Assembly: GCF_000968535.2 (NCBI RefSeq)
Contig: NC_016112.1
Coordinates: 1,860,001-1,924,000, forward strand
Direction: 5' to 3'
From: Methylotuvimicrobium alcaliphilum 20Z
GTDB lineage: Bacteria > Pseudomonadota > Gammaproteobacteria > Methylococcales > Methylomonadaceae
DNA: 64,000 nucleotides
Part shown: one piece after another, positions 1 to 8,402 of the stretch
How the letters are laid out: each line of letters opens with the position of its first letter
How positions within the stretch are numbered: the stretch's first letter is position 1
Position numbers and translations under genes: made by a program
Notes under the pieces: model-generated
Seen by the model: only the letters and a program-made list of their open reading frames with translations
The model's database searches: none
What the model was told of the DNA's origin: nothing

Positions 1-50
1 CGAGCTACCGAACCCTCCATAAAATAAGGAAGTTATTTTCGACCAAATCC
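1..50 (-). repeat. Truncated end of family A palindromic repeat
   Basis: The first 50 bases resemble the end of the element at 29721-30055: a run like CGAACCCTCC, then AAGTTATTTT and a CCTTAG end. The rest lies outside the window. Between here and folP there is only a short hairpin-like stretch (CTCCCCC...GAGGAGG around 102-125) that resembles one at about 29110-29130. Confidence 0.5.
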
Positions 51-170
51 TTAGTAAAAATTTTGAAAAAGAGGGGTTAGGCGAGGTTATTTAAATAAAT
101 CTCCCCCTTTTTCAAGAGGAGGTAAATTAACAATCCATTTTAAATGCAGGGGTCTGAACAGTTACATCGC

Positions 171-1007
171 TTATAAATTATTAGAGCATCGCTGTTGTTT
201 GATCGCCCAAGCGACGTCGACTGCCTGCCTATTTTCTTTGATATCGTGGACGCGGAATAGCTTGACGCCGGCCATGACGCCCAATGCCGTGGTGACGGCT
301 GTGGCGGTGATCAATTCGGTAGGTTCGGCGACATCCAAAATCGAACCCATGAAGCGCTTACGGCTAGTGCCCAGCAAAACCGGATAACCGCTTTCGACGA
401 AGCGATCCAAGTGCGCCAATAAATCCAAATTGTCTTGTTTACGTTTACCGAAACCGATGCCGGGGTCGATCGCAATAGTGCTTCGATCAACGCCTTGTTC
501 GATTGCTTGATTGATGCGCTGCATCAAATGATTCAGCACTTCGCCTACGACGTCTTGGTAATGAGGCTTATCCTGCATCGTTTTGGGTGTGCCTTGTTTG
601 TGCATCAAGATGATAGGAACCTGATGTTTTGCGGTCAGCTCAAAAATCATGGCGTCGTCTTCGCCGGCCGAAATATCGTTGATGATATCGGCGCCGGCCG
701 ACAGTGCCGCTTCGGCGACCGGGCTCTGTGTCGTATCGATGCTGATTAGTATATCCGAGGCAAGATGCTTCCGGATGGCTTCGATGACCGGCACGACGCG
801 GTCGATTTGTTGCGCGGCGCTCACCGGGTCGGAGCCGGGGCGGGTCGATTCGCCGCCGATATCGATGATGTCGGCGCCTTCGGCGAGCATTTTACGGCAT
901 TGCTCCAATGCGTTATCAAGGCTGTAATGCCGCCCGCCGTCGGAAAAGCTGTCGGGCGTGACATTTAAGATGCCCATGATCAGCGGTTTTTCTATCGTGT
1001 TAAACAT
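171..1007 (-). CDS. folP: Dihydropteroate synthase
   Basis: Joins p-aminobenzoate to the dihydropterin pyrophosphate to give dihydropteroate, the folate precursor, in the cytosol. At 278 residues it has normal family length. The start carries the hallmark MGILNVTPDSFSDGG, followed by IDIGGESTRPG, a SIDTT strand and the INDIS motif, and it ends with a GTSRKRF-like stretch. It is transcribed away from the methanopterin-type cofactor operon that starts 80 bases away, so the two C1-carrier pathways share one divergent promoter region. The usual neighbours ftsH and glmM are not visible; they could only lie beyond position 1. Identification is secure from motifs. Confidence 0.97.
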   Translation of the reverse strand: MFNTIEKPLIMGILNVTPDSFSDGGRHYSLDNALEQCRKMLAEGADIIDIGGESTRPGSDPVSAAQQIDRVVPVIEAIRKHLASDILISIDTTQSPVAEAALSAGADIINDISAGEDDAMIFELTAKHQVPIILMHKQGTPKTMQDKPHYQDVVGEVLNHLMQRINQAIEQGVDRSTIAIDPGIGFGKRKQDNLDLLAHLDRFVESGYPVLLGTSRKRFMGSILDVAEPTELITATAVTTALGVMAGVKLFRVHDIKENRQAVDVAWAIKQQRCSNNL

Positions 1008-1026
1008 AAATAAAATTTCGGCTGTA

Positions 1027-1057
1027 TTCGAAGTGGCCTTTGAGGATCGGGTATAAT
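1027..1057 (+). promoter_or_regulatory. Putative sigma70 promoter of the cofactor operon
   Basis: A perfect TATAAT at 1052-1057 lies 29 bases before the ATG at 1087. The best upstream box is TTCGAA at 1027-1032 with a 19-base spacer, so the -35 is weak. It sits in the 79-base gap shared with divergent folP. Confidence 0.4.
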
Positions 1058-1086
1058 AGCGGACTATTTAAATTTTGATCGAATAA

Positions 1087-1632
1087 ATGGATAAACCGCG
1101 TTTAGCTTGGGCTGTCACCGGCTCCGGGCATTATATCGAAGAATGCCTGGAATTTTTGATGACATTGGATAGTGTCGACCTTTACCTGAGCCAAGCCGGC
1201 GAGGAGGTTTTAAAGATGTACGGCATCAAACTCGAAGAGGTTCGCGCCAGAATGCCGGTTTTTCGCGATAAGGCTGCTTCGTCGCCGCCGGTCGGTCGTT
1301 TTTATACCGGCTATTATCATAGCTTCGTGATGGCGCCGACGACCTCGAACACCGTAGCCAAATGCATATTGGGCATTGCCGACTCGCTGGTGACCAATCT
1401 TTATTCTCAGGCCGGAAAATGCCGCGTCCCCAGCATCGTCTATCCGTGCGATATCGCGCCAGAAATGGAAACCACCGCGCCGGGCGGTAAGAAGGTCATG
1501 GTATATCCGCGTCCGGTCGATCTGGATGCGACCGATAAACTCCGCGTCTTCCCTTATACACAAGTCGTCGAAAGCGTCGACGAATTGATCGAGGCGGTCA
1601 ATCGGCGCCTGAAATCATTGGGTGTGGCATGA
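1087..1632 (+). CDS. HFCD-family flavoprotein, AfpA/DmrB-like (methanopterin pathway)
   Basis: A 181-residue flavoprotein of the homo-oligomeric flavin-containing Cys decarboxylase fold. The N-terminus WAVTGSGHYIEE matches the FMN-binding start of the group that includes archaeal dihydromethanopterin reductase DmrB and the archaeoflavoprotein-like AfpA of methylotrophs. MAPTTSNTVAKCILGIADSL is the characteristic second FMN-site segment. Known members reduce dihydromethanopterin or act beside that reaction; the exact reaction here is inferred from family and context. It heads a tight operon: its stop overlaps the next start by four bases (ATGA). Iron-sulphur cysteine motifs of larger DmrB proteins are not seen, so an electron donor must be separate. 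Confidence 0.75.
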   Translation: MDKPRLAWAVTGSGHYIEECLEFLMTLDSVDLYLSQAGEEVLKMYGIKLEEVRARMPVFRDKAASSPPVGRFYTGYYHSFVMAPTTSNTVAKCILGIADSLVTNLYSQAGKCRVPSIVYPCDIAPEMETTAPGGKKVMVYPRPVDLDATDKLRVFPYTQVVESVDELIEAVNRRLKSLGVA

Positions 1633-3017
1633 GCGAGCACATCTTGTTTTTGACCGGAAAATTGGCCGAAAAACAATTACACCAGATTCTGGAAAAAATG
1701 CAGCCGGAGTTTACCTATACGGTGCATCAGTTGGGTATTAAAGTTGCCGCGTTGATGACCACGGACATGATTTGCCGTCGGTTAAAGGAAACCTATCAAG
1801 CCGACCGAATGATTCTGCCCGGACGATGTCGGGGCGATCTGGATAAGGTGATACAACAATTCGGTTTACCGGTCGAGCGTGGCCCCGATGAGTTAAAAGA
1901 CTTACCTTTATTTTTCGGCAAGGAAGCGCACAAGCCCGACCTCAGCGACTATCGCGTGAAAATATTTGCCGAAATTGTCGATGCGCCGAATGTTTCTGTC
2001 GATGAGGTCGTCGAGCGAGCTCATTATTACCGGCGTCACGGCGCCGATGTGATCGATATCGGCTGTTTACCGGGAACGCCGTTTCCGCACATGGAAGCTA
2101 TTATCCGAACATTAAAACAGGAAGGTTTTACGGTCAGCATCGATTCGCTCGAAGCCGACGACTTGCTCAGAGGCGGCAAGGCCGGCGCCGATTTCATGTT
2201 GAGCCTGCACGAAGGAACGCTCTGGGTCGCCGATGAAGTCGAAACGACGCCGATTCTGATTCCGGAAATACATGAAGACTTGGCGTCGCTCGATCGTGCG
2301 ATCGAAGCCATGCAGGCTAAAAACCGCCCATTCCTGGTCGACCCTATTTTGGACCCGTTGCATTACGGTTTTACGCAATCGGTCGTGCGTTATCATCAGG
2401 TACGGCAAAAATATTTCGATATCGAGATCATGATGGGCGTCGGTAATATCACCGAATTGACGCATGCCGATACGGTCGGCATGAACGCGCTATTATTGGG
2501 TATTTGCTCGGAGCTCGAGATCAATGCGATTCTCGCGACTGAAGTCAGCAAACATGCTTGCAGGGCGGTCAAGGAAGCCGATTTGGCGCGGCGTATCATG
2601 CATGCCGCTAAACAAAACAACATGTTACCCAAGCATATCGATTCGGGTTTGATGGCGCTGCACGAAACCGCGCCGTTTCCCTATACGCTCGATGAAATCA
2701 AAGAACTGGCCGGCGAGATCACCGATCCGAGCTACCGTATTCAAACCAGCACCGAAGGGCTGCATATTTTTAATCGTGACGGTTTTCATTCGGCGACCGA
2801 CCCGTTCGATTTATATCCGAAACTCGGCGTCGAAAACGACGGCGGTCATGCCTTTTATTTAGGTGTCGAACTGGCGCGCGCCGAAATTTCCTGGCAACTC
2901 GGCAAACGTTTCAATCAAGACGAGGCCTTGAGTTGGGGCTGCGCGACTGATCTAACCGAGTCGACAGTCGATTTGCACAGCTTTAAACCGGCCGGCACGA
3001 CGCTAAAGAAAAATTAA
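1629..3017 (+). CDS. Dihydropteroate-synthase-like protein (DUF6513 + pterin-binding domain)
   Basis: A 462-residue two-domain protein. About residues 1-110 match the N-terminal DUF6513 type region. Residues 115-340 form a pterin-binding TIM barrel with HGADVIDIGCLPGTP, SIDSLEADDLL and FLVDPILDP, which echo the DHPS motifs but are clearly diverged. It belongs to the dihydropteroate-synthase-related family known from methanogens and H4MPT-using methylotrophs, where it is thought to act in tetrahydromethanopterin assembly. It should not be read as a second folP: true folP lies at 171-1007. It overlaps the flavoprotein gene by four bases and is followed after four bases by the DUF447 gene. Confidence 0.8.
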   Translation: MSEHILFLTGKLAEKQLHQILEKMQPEFTYTVHQLGIKVAALMTTDMICRRLKETYQADRMILPGRCRGDLDKVIQQFGLPVERGPDELKDLPLFFGKEAHKPDLSDYRVKIFAEIVDAPNVSVDEVVERAHYYRRHGADVIDIGCLPGTPFPHMEAIIRTLKQEGFTVSIDSLEADDLLRGGKAGADFMLSLHEGTLWVADEVETTPILIPEIHEDLASLDRAIEAMQAKNRPFLVDPILDPLHYGFTQSVVRYHQVRQKYFDIEIMMGVGNITELTHADTVGMNALLLGICSELEINAILATEVSKHACRAVKEADLARRIMHAAKQNNMLPKHIDSGLMALHETAPFPYTLDEIKELAGEITDPSYRIQTSTEGLHIFNRDGFHSATDPFDLYPKLGVENDGGHAFYLGVELARAEISWQLGKRFNQDEALSWGCATDLTESTVDLHSFKPAGTTLKKN

Positions 3018-3021
3018 ACCG

Positions 3022-3585
3022 ATGATTTTAGAAACGATAGTCACCACACAAAACCAGCAAGGCAGGGCGCATATTGCACCAATGGGTATTCATCGGCACG
3101 ATGATGAATTGATCATTTTGCCGTTTTGCCCGTCGACCACGCTCGACAATCTCATGACGAGCAGTCATGCCGTGATCAATTATTGCGACGATGTCAGGGT
3201 GTTTGCCGGTTGTTTGACGGGGCGGCGCGATTGGCCTTTGATCGAGGCCGAGAAGATTAACGGTAAGGTCTTGGCATGCGCATTGGCGCATAGCGAAGTC
3301 GAAGTGGTTCGTGTCGAAGAAGACCCGATTCGGCCGAAACTGTTTTGCAAAATTATTCATACGGTCAACCATGCGCCGTTCATGGGTTTCAACCGGGCTC
3401 AGTATTCGGTCTTGGAAGCGGCGATTTTGGTCAGTCGGCTGGGTATGTTGCCGCAAGAAAAAATCGATGCGGAATTGGACTATCTTAAAATCGGCTTAGA
3501 AAAAACCGCAAGCCCGAAGGAGCTCGAGGCGTGGTCTTGGTTAATGGCGGTCATCGAACAGCACAAACGAGAGAAAAACGCATGA
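3022..3585 (+). CDS. DUF447 family protein, probable FMN-binding split barrel
   Basis: A 187-residue protein starting with an ILETIVTTQNQQGRAHIAPMGI strand pattern typical of DUF447 proteins, which have a flavin-reductase-like split barrel. DUF447 proteins occur almost only in archaea and in bacteria with the H4MPT pathway; their reaction is not established. The gene sits between the DHPS-like gene and mfnB, with a four-base overlap into mfnB, so co-translation is likely. A role in H4MPT or methanofuran synthesis is inference from this context. Confidence 0.75.
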   Translation: MILETIVTTQNQQGRAHIAPMGIHRHDDELIILPFCPSTTLDNLMTSSHAVINYCDDVRVFAGCLTGRRDWPLIEAEKINGKVLACALAHSEVEVVRVEEDPIRPKLFCKIIHTVNHAPFMGFNRAQYSVLEAAILVSRLGMLPQEKIDAELDYLKIGLEKTASPKELEAWSWLMAVIEQHKREKNA

Positions 3586-4262
3586 CAGGGATGCTCGCGA
3601 GTGTCAGCAAGCTTGATGAAGCGCTGAGGATCTTGAATTTCGAAGTCGACATCATTGATTTGAAGCAGCCTTCCCAAGGCGCGTTAGGTGCGCTGGATAC
3701 CATGACGGTTGCACGTATCGTCAAGGCAATCAATGGGCAATGCCCAATTAGCGCGACGGTCGGCGATTTGCCGATGATTCCGGAAGTCATCGTGAGCGCG
3801 GTAACGGATATGGCGGCGACCGGCGTCGATTATATCAAGATCGGTTTTTTTCCCGGCGGCGATTGGCAAGGCACGCTGGATGCATTGGCGCCCTTGGCTC
3901 AAGCCGGCCTAGCATTAATCGGAGTATTATTTGCCGATAACGAACCCGAATTACATACCGTAGCCGCTTTCAAAAAAGCCGGTTTCAAGGGTGTAATGCT
4001 GGATACGATGGACAAAAGTTCGGGTTCGTTGCCTCATGTCTTGCCTGATGATGCGATTGCGGAATTTGTGTCTAAATGTAATGAACTCAACCTGTTGTGT
4101 GGTCTTGCCGGGTCGCTAAGGGCCGTGGATATACCTGATTTGTTACGCCGTAAACCCGATTATTTAGGTTTTCGAGGCGCTTTGTGTCGGCGGCACGATA
4201 GAACCTCGCATTTGGATGATGATGCGATACTTGCGGTTAAAAAAGCGTTTTTACAGGGTTAG
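3582..4262 (+). CDS. mfnB: (5-formylfuran-3-yl)methyl phosphate synthase
   Basis: MfnB condenses two glyceraldehyde-3-phosphate molecules to 4-HFC-P, the furan precursor of methanofuran, a C1 carrier in formaldehyde oxidation. The product is 226 residues. The active-site lysine segment VDIIDLKQPSQGALGALD is the family signature, and a second conserved part is VDYIKIGFFPGG. I chose the ATG at 3582, which overlaps the DUF447 stop as ATGA, because an upstream in-frame extension lies inside the DUF447 gene and has no family similarity. It is the last cofactor gene of the operon; the symporter follows after 28 bases. Confidence 0.9.
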   Translation: MTGMLASVSKLDEALRILNFEVDIIDLKQPSQGALGALDTMTVARIVKAINGQCPISATVGDLPMIPEVIVSAVTDMAATGVDYIKIGFFPGGDWQGTLDALAPLAQAGLALIGVLFADNEPELHTVAAFKKAGFKGVMLDTMDKSSGSLPHVLPDDAIAEFVSKCNELNLLCGLAGSLRAVDIPDLLRRKPDYLGFRGALCRRHDRTSHLDDDAILAVKKAFLQG

Positions 4263-4290
4263 GCGGAAGTGGGTAGGTCGAGCGTAAATC

Positions 4291-5520
4291 ATGAAGAATA
4301 AAATGCCGATCACCACAAAAATTTTGATTGCGATGTGCTTGGGATTATTGGCAGGAAGCGCGATCAATGCGTTCGGACATGACAATGGGGCGATTCGGGA
4401 ATATCTGGTCGATGGCTTGTTTTATGTGGTCGGCGCTTCGTTTATCAATGCCTTGAAAATGCTGGTCGTGCCGTTGGTCAGCTTTTCTCTGATTTGCGGC
4501 GTATGCGGCATCGGCGATATCGCCGCGCTAGGCCGAATCGGCATAAAAGCCTTTGGCTTGTATTTGTTGACGACCGGCCTTGCGATTGCCTTGGCCTTGT
4601 TGCTTGCCGTTTCGGTCGGTCCCGGTCGCGATTTCGAACGTAGTGGCGAAGTTGCCGAATTTAGCGCACCCGAAGCGCCCGGTTTGACCGAAGTACTGAT
4701 CGGGATCGTGCCGAGCAATCCGGTTAATGCGTTCGCCGAAGGCAATATGCTGCAGATCATTTTTTTTGTGATTCTTTTTGCGATCGCGATGATGATGGCG
4801 GGCGAAGTCGGTTTGCAATTGTTGAGAACCGCCGAGCAGTTGAACGAAGTCATGATGAAACTCGTAATGCTGGTCATGGAGTTTGCGCCGATCGGTGTTT
4901 TTTGTTTAATCGCGAAGAGCTTTTCCGAACAGGGCATAGGTTTGATCCTGCCGATGCTGGGTTATTTTTCGGTGGTTATTGCTAGTTTGTTTCTCCATAC
5001 TTCGGTAACGTTGTGTTTGCTGTTATGGCTCATGACGCGGATGAATCCATGGGAATTCATGAAAAAAATGCGTCCGGTGCATATCTTCGCCTTTAGCACG
5101 GCCAGTTCCAATGCGACGATTCCGGTCAATTTGCGTGTCGTCGAACACGATTTGGGCGTGCCGAACTCGACCGCGGCTTTTACGATCCCGCTCGGCGCGA
5201 CGATCAACATGGACGGTACCGCGATCATGCAAGGTGTCGCAACAGTCTTTATCGCCAATGTCTACGGGATCGAATTGGGTTTGATGCAATATTTAACCGT
5301 GATCGGCATGTCGATATTGGCATCGGTAGGCACGGCCGGCGTACCCGGCGTCGGATTGATCATGCTGGCGATGGTATTCAACCAAGTCGGGCTCCCGGTC
5401 GAGGGGATTGCCTTGATTTTAGGCGTGGACCGGCTTTTAGACATGCTTCGAACGGTCGTCAACGTGACCGGCGATGCGGCGGTGACCTGTATCGTCGCAA
5501 AGGGAGAGCATCGTCGCTAA
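4291..5520 (+). CDS. Dicarboxylate/amino acid:cation symporter (DAACS family)
   Basis: A 409-residue inner-membrane transporter of the GltP/DctA fold. It is hydrophobic throughout, with the serine-rich re-entrant loop STASSNATIPVN and the transport-site motif GATINMDGTAIMQG followed by a second loop with SVGTAGVPGVG. These bind substrate and sodium or protons in the family. Which substrate it carries (glutamate, aspartate, C4-dicarboxylates) cannot be read. It follows mfnB by 28 bases on the same strand and may be read through from the cofactor operon, but nothing links it to that pathway by function. Confidence 0.9.
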   Translation: MKNKMPITTKILIAMCLGLLAGSAINAFGHDNGAIREYLVDGLFYVVGASFINALKMLVVPLVSFSLICGVCGIGDIAALGRIGIKAFGLYLLTTGLAIALALLLAVSVGPGRDFERSGEVAEFSAPEAPGLTEVLIGIVPSNPVNAFAEGNMLQIIFFVILFAIAMMMAGEVGLQLLRTAEQLNEVMMKLVMLVMEFAPIGVFCLIAKSFSEQGIGLILPMLGYFSVVIASLFLHTSVTLCLLLWLMTRMNPWEFMKKMRPVHIFAFSTASSNATIPVNLRVVEHDLGVPNSTAAFTIPLGATINMDGTAIMQGVATVFIANVYGIELGLMQYLTVIGMSILASVGTAGVPGVGLIMLAMVFNQVGLPVEGIALILGVDRLLDMLRTVVNVTGDAAVTCIVAKGEHRR

Positions 5521-5597
5521 TCGATATCTTGGCTAATAGTCCGTCGAAGGCAATAATCGATAAGTCATTTTTCGTTGCTGAAATCGGAGGGACCTCA

Positions 5598-5981
5598 TTA
5601 AGGAATATGCATAAAATAACTTGTACAAGTAGTAGGCTTTGTGGTGGTTTGGTGACTCGTTTGACAGGACGCCGTGAATACGTCCATGTAGGCTTGACGG
5701 CGGAATCTGATTGCCATGGATGGCATGAATGCAGATTTTGCATTACGCCATGGATGGCGTGTATTAGGGCAATGCAGGGCAGAAAAATGCTCCTGCATTT
5801 TCTGCATTCATTACATCCATGTAACTCAGCAATTGCCGAGGAGCAAAAATCTGCAAACGCCATGGATGGCGTGAATGCAGATTTTGCAGGAGCAAAAATC
5901 TGCCCTGCCGCCGACACCTGTCAATCGAGCCACCAAACTCCCTTCCAACAGTTGTCTAAGTTATTTCATACTCGCACCTAA
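5598..5981 (+). repeat. Family A palindromic repeat, long copy (fills 5521-6082)
   Basis: The element starts TTAAGGAATATGCA...AAATAACTT and ends with AAGTTATTTCATACTCG, imperfect inverted ends of about 25 bases. Inside are nested arms: GACAGGACGCCGTGAATACG pairs with the CCTGTC side, and a CCATGGATGGCGTGAATGCA module occurs more than once. Open frames through it are by-products of the repeat. Related copies lie at 29721-30055 (reverse) and 43187-43374. Apart from the gpmI Shine-Dalgarno (GGAG at 6072) nothing else was seen in this gap. Confidence 0.8.
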
Positions 5982-6082
5982 GCTTTCACAAATAATTTTG
6001 GCGCGCTTGATGTAGTGGGTGGAGGCGCTAACTGACTACCCCTCTTTGTTTTATATAAATGACCTGTAATTTGGAGTTTTAA

Positions 6083-7735
6083 ATGAATGAATTAAAAAAG
6101 AATAAGGATTTTGCAGGGCCTAAGGGTCCTGTGGTGTTGGCCATTATGGATGGGATAGGAATTGGTAAAAATCCGGAAAGCGATTTTGTGCTGCAATCCG
6201 CGACGCCAAATTTGGATTGGCTGCGTGAACACGCCTTATACACTGAGTTGCGTGCTCATGGCGTTGCAGTCGGGCTCCCCGATGACGGCGACATGGGTAA
6301 TTCGGAAGTCGGCCATAACGCCATTGGTTGCGGACGTGTTTTTTCTCAAGGGGCATCCTTGGTTGGCAAGGCGATCGAATCCGGGGCTATGTTCGCGCCC
6401 GAGTCGGTTTGGGATGAATTGATTCGAAACGTCATTAACAAAGAGTCGACTTTACATTTTATAGGCTTGTTTTCGGACGGCAATGTGCATTCCAATCTGA
6501 ATCACTTGGAAACGATGTTGCGGAAAGCCAAGGAACAAGGCGTTAAAAAAGCGCGAATTCATGCCTTGATAGACGGGCGCGATGTGCCGCCGACCTCGGC
6601 GCTGGAATATGTCGAGCGCTTCGAAACCTTTTTGAACGAGATCAATGCCGACGGGAGCGTCGATTATTGTGTCGCATCCGGCGGCGGACGCATGAACATT
6701 ACGATGGATCGTTACAATGCCAATTGGGATATGGTGCGGCGCGGTTGGGATACCCATGTGAAAGCCGAAGGCCGGCGCTTTGCGTCGATGAAGGAAGCAA
6801 TAGAAACCTTCCGTAAAGAAAAACCCGGTATTTTGGATCAAGATTTACCCGCGTTCGTCATCGAGCGTAACGGAGCGCCGGTCGGACCGATTGTCGATGG
6901 CGATAGCGTAATCTTCTTTAACTTCCGAGGCGATCGGGCGTTGGAAATTACCAAGGCCTTTGAAGCGGACGAATTGACCGAGTTTGATCGTGGTCCGAAA
7001 CCGGATGTGTTATATGCGGGTATGATGCAATACGACGGCGATCTTGGCGTGCCCGAGCATTATTTGGTAACGCCGCCCGCGATCGATCGTACGATGAGCG
7101 AATATTTGTCGAACGCCGGTATAAAACAGTTGGCGATTTCCGAAACGCAGAAATTCGGCCACATGACCTATTTTTTCAATGGTAATAATTCCGGAAAATT
7201 CCCGACTGAAACCTGGGTGGAAATTCCGTCGGATTCTTGTCCGTTCGAGGAAGCGCCGCGAATGAAAGCGGATGAAATCACCGATGCCGTCGTGCGAGCG
7301 ATCGAGAGCGGGGATTATCGATTTATTCGTCTGAATTATCCGAATGGCGACATGGTCGGTCATACCGGCGATGTAAATGCGGTCAAGGTGGCTGTCGAAG
7401 CCGTCGACCAAGGGATCGGCAGGATTATCGAGGCGCTGAAAAAGACAGGCGGAATTCTAGTATGTTCGGCAGACCACGGCAATGCGGACGACATGTGCGA
7501 GCTGGATAAAAAGACAGGTAAGCTGGTTCTTGACGATGAAGGCAAGTTCAAGCCCAAAACGGCTCATTCATTGAACCCGGTGCCGGCAATTATTTACGAT
7601 CCTTCAGGGGAGGCCCATGCGAGTTTGGCCGATGTGCCAAACCCCGGAATTGCGAATCTGGCGGCGACTTGTATCTCGTTGTTAGGGTTCGAGCCGCCGG
7701 AAGATTATGTTCCAAGCCTCGTGAAAGTAGGTTGA
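6083..7735 (+). CDS. gpmI: 2,3-bisphosphoglycerate-independent phosphoglycerate mutase
   Basis: Interconverts 3- and 2-phosphoglycerate in glycolysis/gluconeogenesis using two metal ions and a serine phospho-enzyme. The product has 550 residues, slightly above the usual 510-520. The N-terminus PVVLAIMDGIGIG carries the first metal aspartate. The catalytic serine lies in GDMGNSEVGHNAIG, further substrate-site parts are IHALIDGRDVPP and ASGGGRMNITMDRY, and the C-terminal metal site is SADHGNADDM with a histidine in KTAHS. A good ribosome site (GGAG) precedes the ATG. The TGA stop lies within the first bases of a family A repeat end (GAGGAATGAG...). Confidence 0.95.
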   Translation: MNELKKNKDFAGPKGPVVLAIMDGIGIGKNPESDFVLQSATPNLDWLREHALYTELRAHGVAVGLPDDGDMGNSEVGHNAIGCGRVFSQGASLVGKAIESGAMFAPESVWDELIRNVINKESTLHFIGLFSDGNVHSNLNHLETMLRKAKEQGVKKARIHALIDGRDVPPTSALEYVERFETFLNEINADGSVDYCVASGGGRMNITMDRYNANWDMVRRGWDTHVKAEGRRFASMKEAIETFRKEKPGILDQDLPAFVIERNGAPVGPIVDGDSVIFFNFRGDRALEITKAFEADELTEFDRGPKPDVLYAGMMQYDGDLGVPEHYLVTPPAIDRTMSEYLSNAGIKQLAISETQKFGHMTYFFNGNNSGKFPTETWVEIPSDSCPFEEAPRMKADEITDAVVRAIESGDYRFIRLNYPNGDMVGHTGDVNAVKVAVEAVDQGIGRIIEALKKTGGILVCSADHGNADDMCELDKKTGKLVLDDEGKFKPKTAHSLNPVPAIIYDPSGEAHASLADVPNPGIANLAATCISLLGFEPPEDYVPSLVKVG

Positions 7736-7755
7736 GGAATGAGTATGAAATAACT
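7731..7755. repeat. Family A repeat end overlapping the gpmI stop
   Basis: TTGAGGAATGAGTATGAAAT followed by AACT matches the TTAGGAACGAGCATGAAATA end of the element at 29721. The gpmI stop codon TGA (7733-7735) is part of it. Confidence 0.55.
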
Positions 7756-7760
7756 GAGTT

Positions 7761-7920
7761 ATACCCTTTGCTGGTCAAATTTCGGCGCCGAAGAGTCCGT
7801 CAAAGGACGCCGTGAATACGTCCATGTAGGCTCTGTGACAGCATCCCTGCTGTCAAAGCCTTTGCCGAACACCCCGGCGCCTCCATGTGTCAATGCCGAA
7901 ATTTGAAGTGCGATGGGTAT
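7761..7920. repeat. Family B MITE-like repeat
   Basis: A 160-base element with imperfect 26-base inverted ends: ATACCC at the left, TCAAATTTCGGC inside, and GCCGAAATTTGAAGTGCG to GGGTAT at the right. The middle holds the GGACGCCGTGAATACGTCC core also found in family A, plus a GACAGCATCC/GCTGTC hairpin. A second full copy is at 14260-14468. Confidence 0.7.
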
Positions 7921-8192
7921 ATGATTCCCTCACCTCACGCTAGGTGAGGGAAAGCCGCTGACGTTCAATATCCGCGGATTTATCAAACAACTTCGTTCCA
8001 AAATATTCGATAACCTCTGTTCAGCGAGATTAATACTTGGTGACAAAAGCTCCTATCCTAAATTCGACAGGTTAACCATGATGCGCATGAAGTTCATGAT
8101 GTATTTCGAGAGATTACCTAAAAAATAAGCACAAAATAAATTAGACTTTTGATTCCCGCATCCAATCCTCTCTCAGTGAATAAAAAGATGAG

Positions 8193-8280
8193 CGCATCGT
8201 TCCCACGCTCCGCGTGGGAACGCATCCCGAGCCGCTCTAGCGTCCCCGTCCAGGTTCCCACGCAGAGCATGGGAACCATT
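8193..8280. repeat. GTTCCCACGC palindrome repeat
   Basis: GTTCCCACGC and GCGTGGGAAC pair around TC at 8199-8221, followed by a second arm with GTTCCCACGC and CATGGGAACC to 8280. This type of dispersed palindrome is common in methanotroph genomes (general knowledge). A fragment of its right arm recurs at about 14632-14655. The remainder of 7921-8400 holds only a short AGTTATTTCATGCTCG piece (8286) and a repeat of the CATGAAGATC type (8336-8386, reverse). Confidence 0.65.
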
Positions 8281-8402
8281 TGTAGAAGTTATTTCATGCT
8301 CGTTCTTAAGTTTACTTTCTAACCTCTTAGATGAACGAAGACGCTAATTCTTCATGATCTTCATGGTGAAATGCTTGTTCTAGGTATATGCCCTCAGGCA
8401 TT

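Noticed and set aside
1629-3017. Second folP
   Set aside because: The pterin-binding motifs are diverged, it has an extra N-terminal domain and sits in an H4MPT-type operon; true folP is at 171-1007.
5529-5981. 150-codon plus-strand open frame
   Set aside because: It lies within the family A palindrome and recurs, with the same peptides, in other copies; no ribosome site or homologue is recognised.
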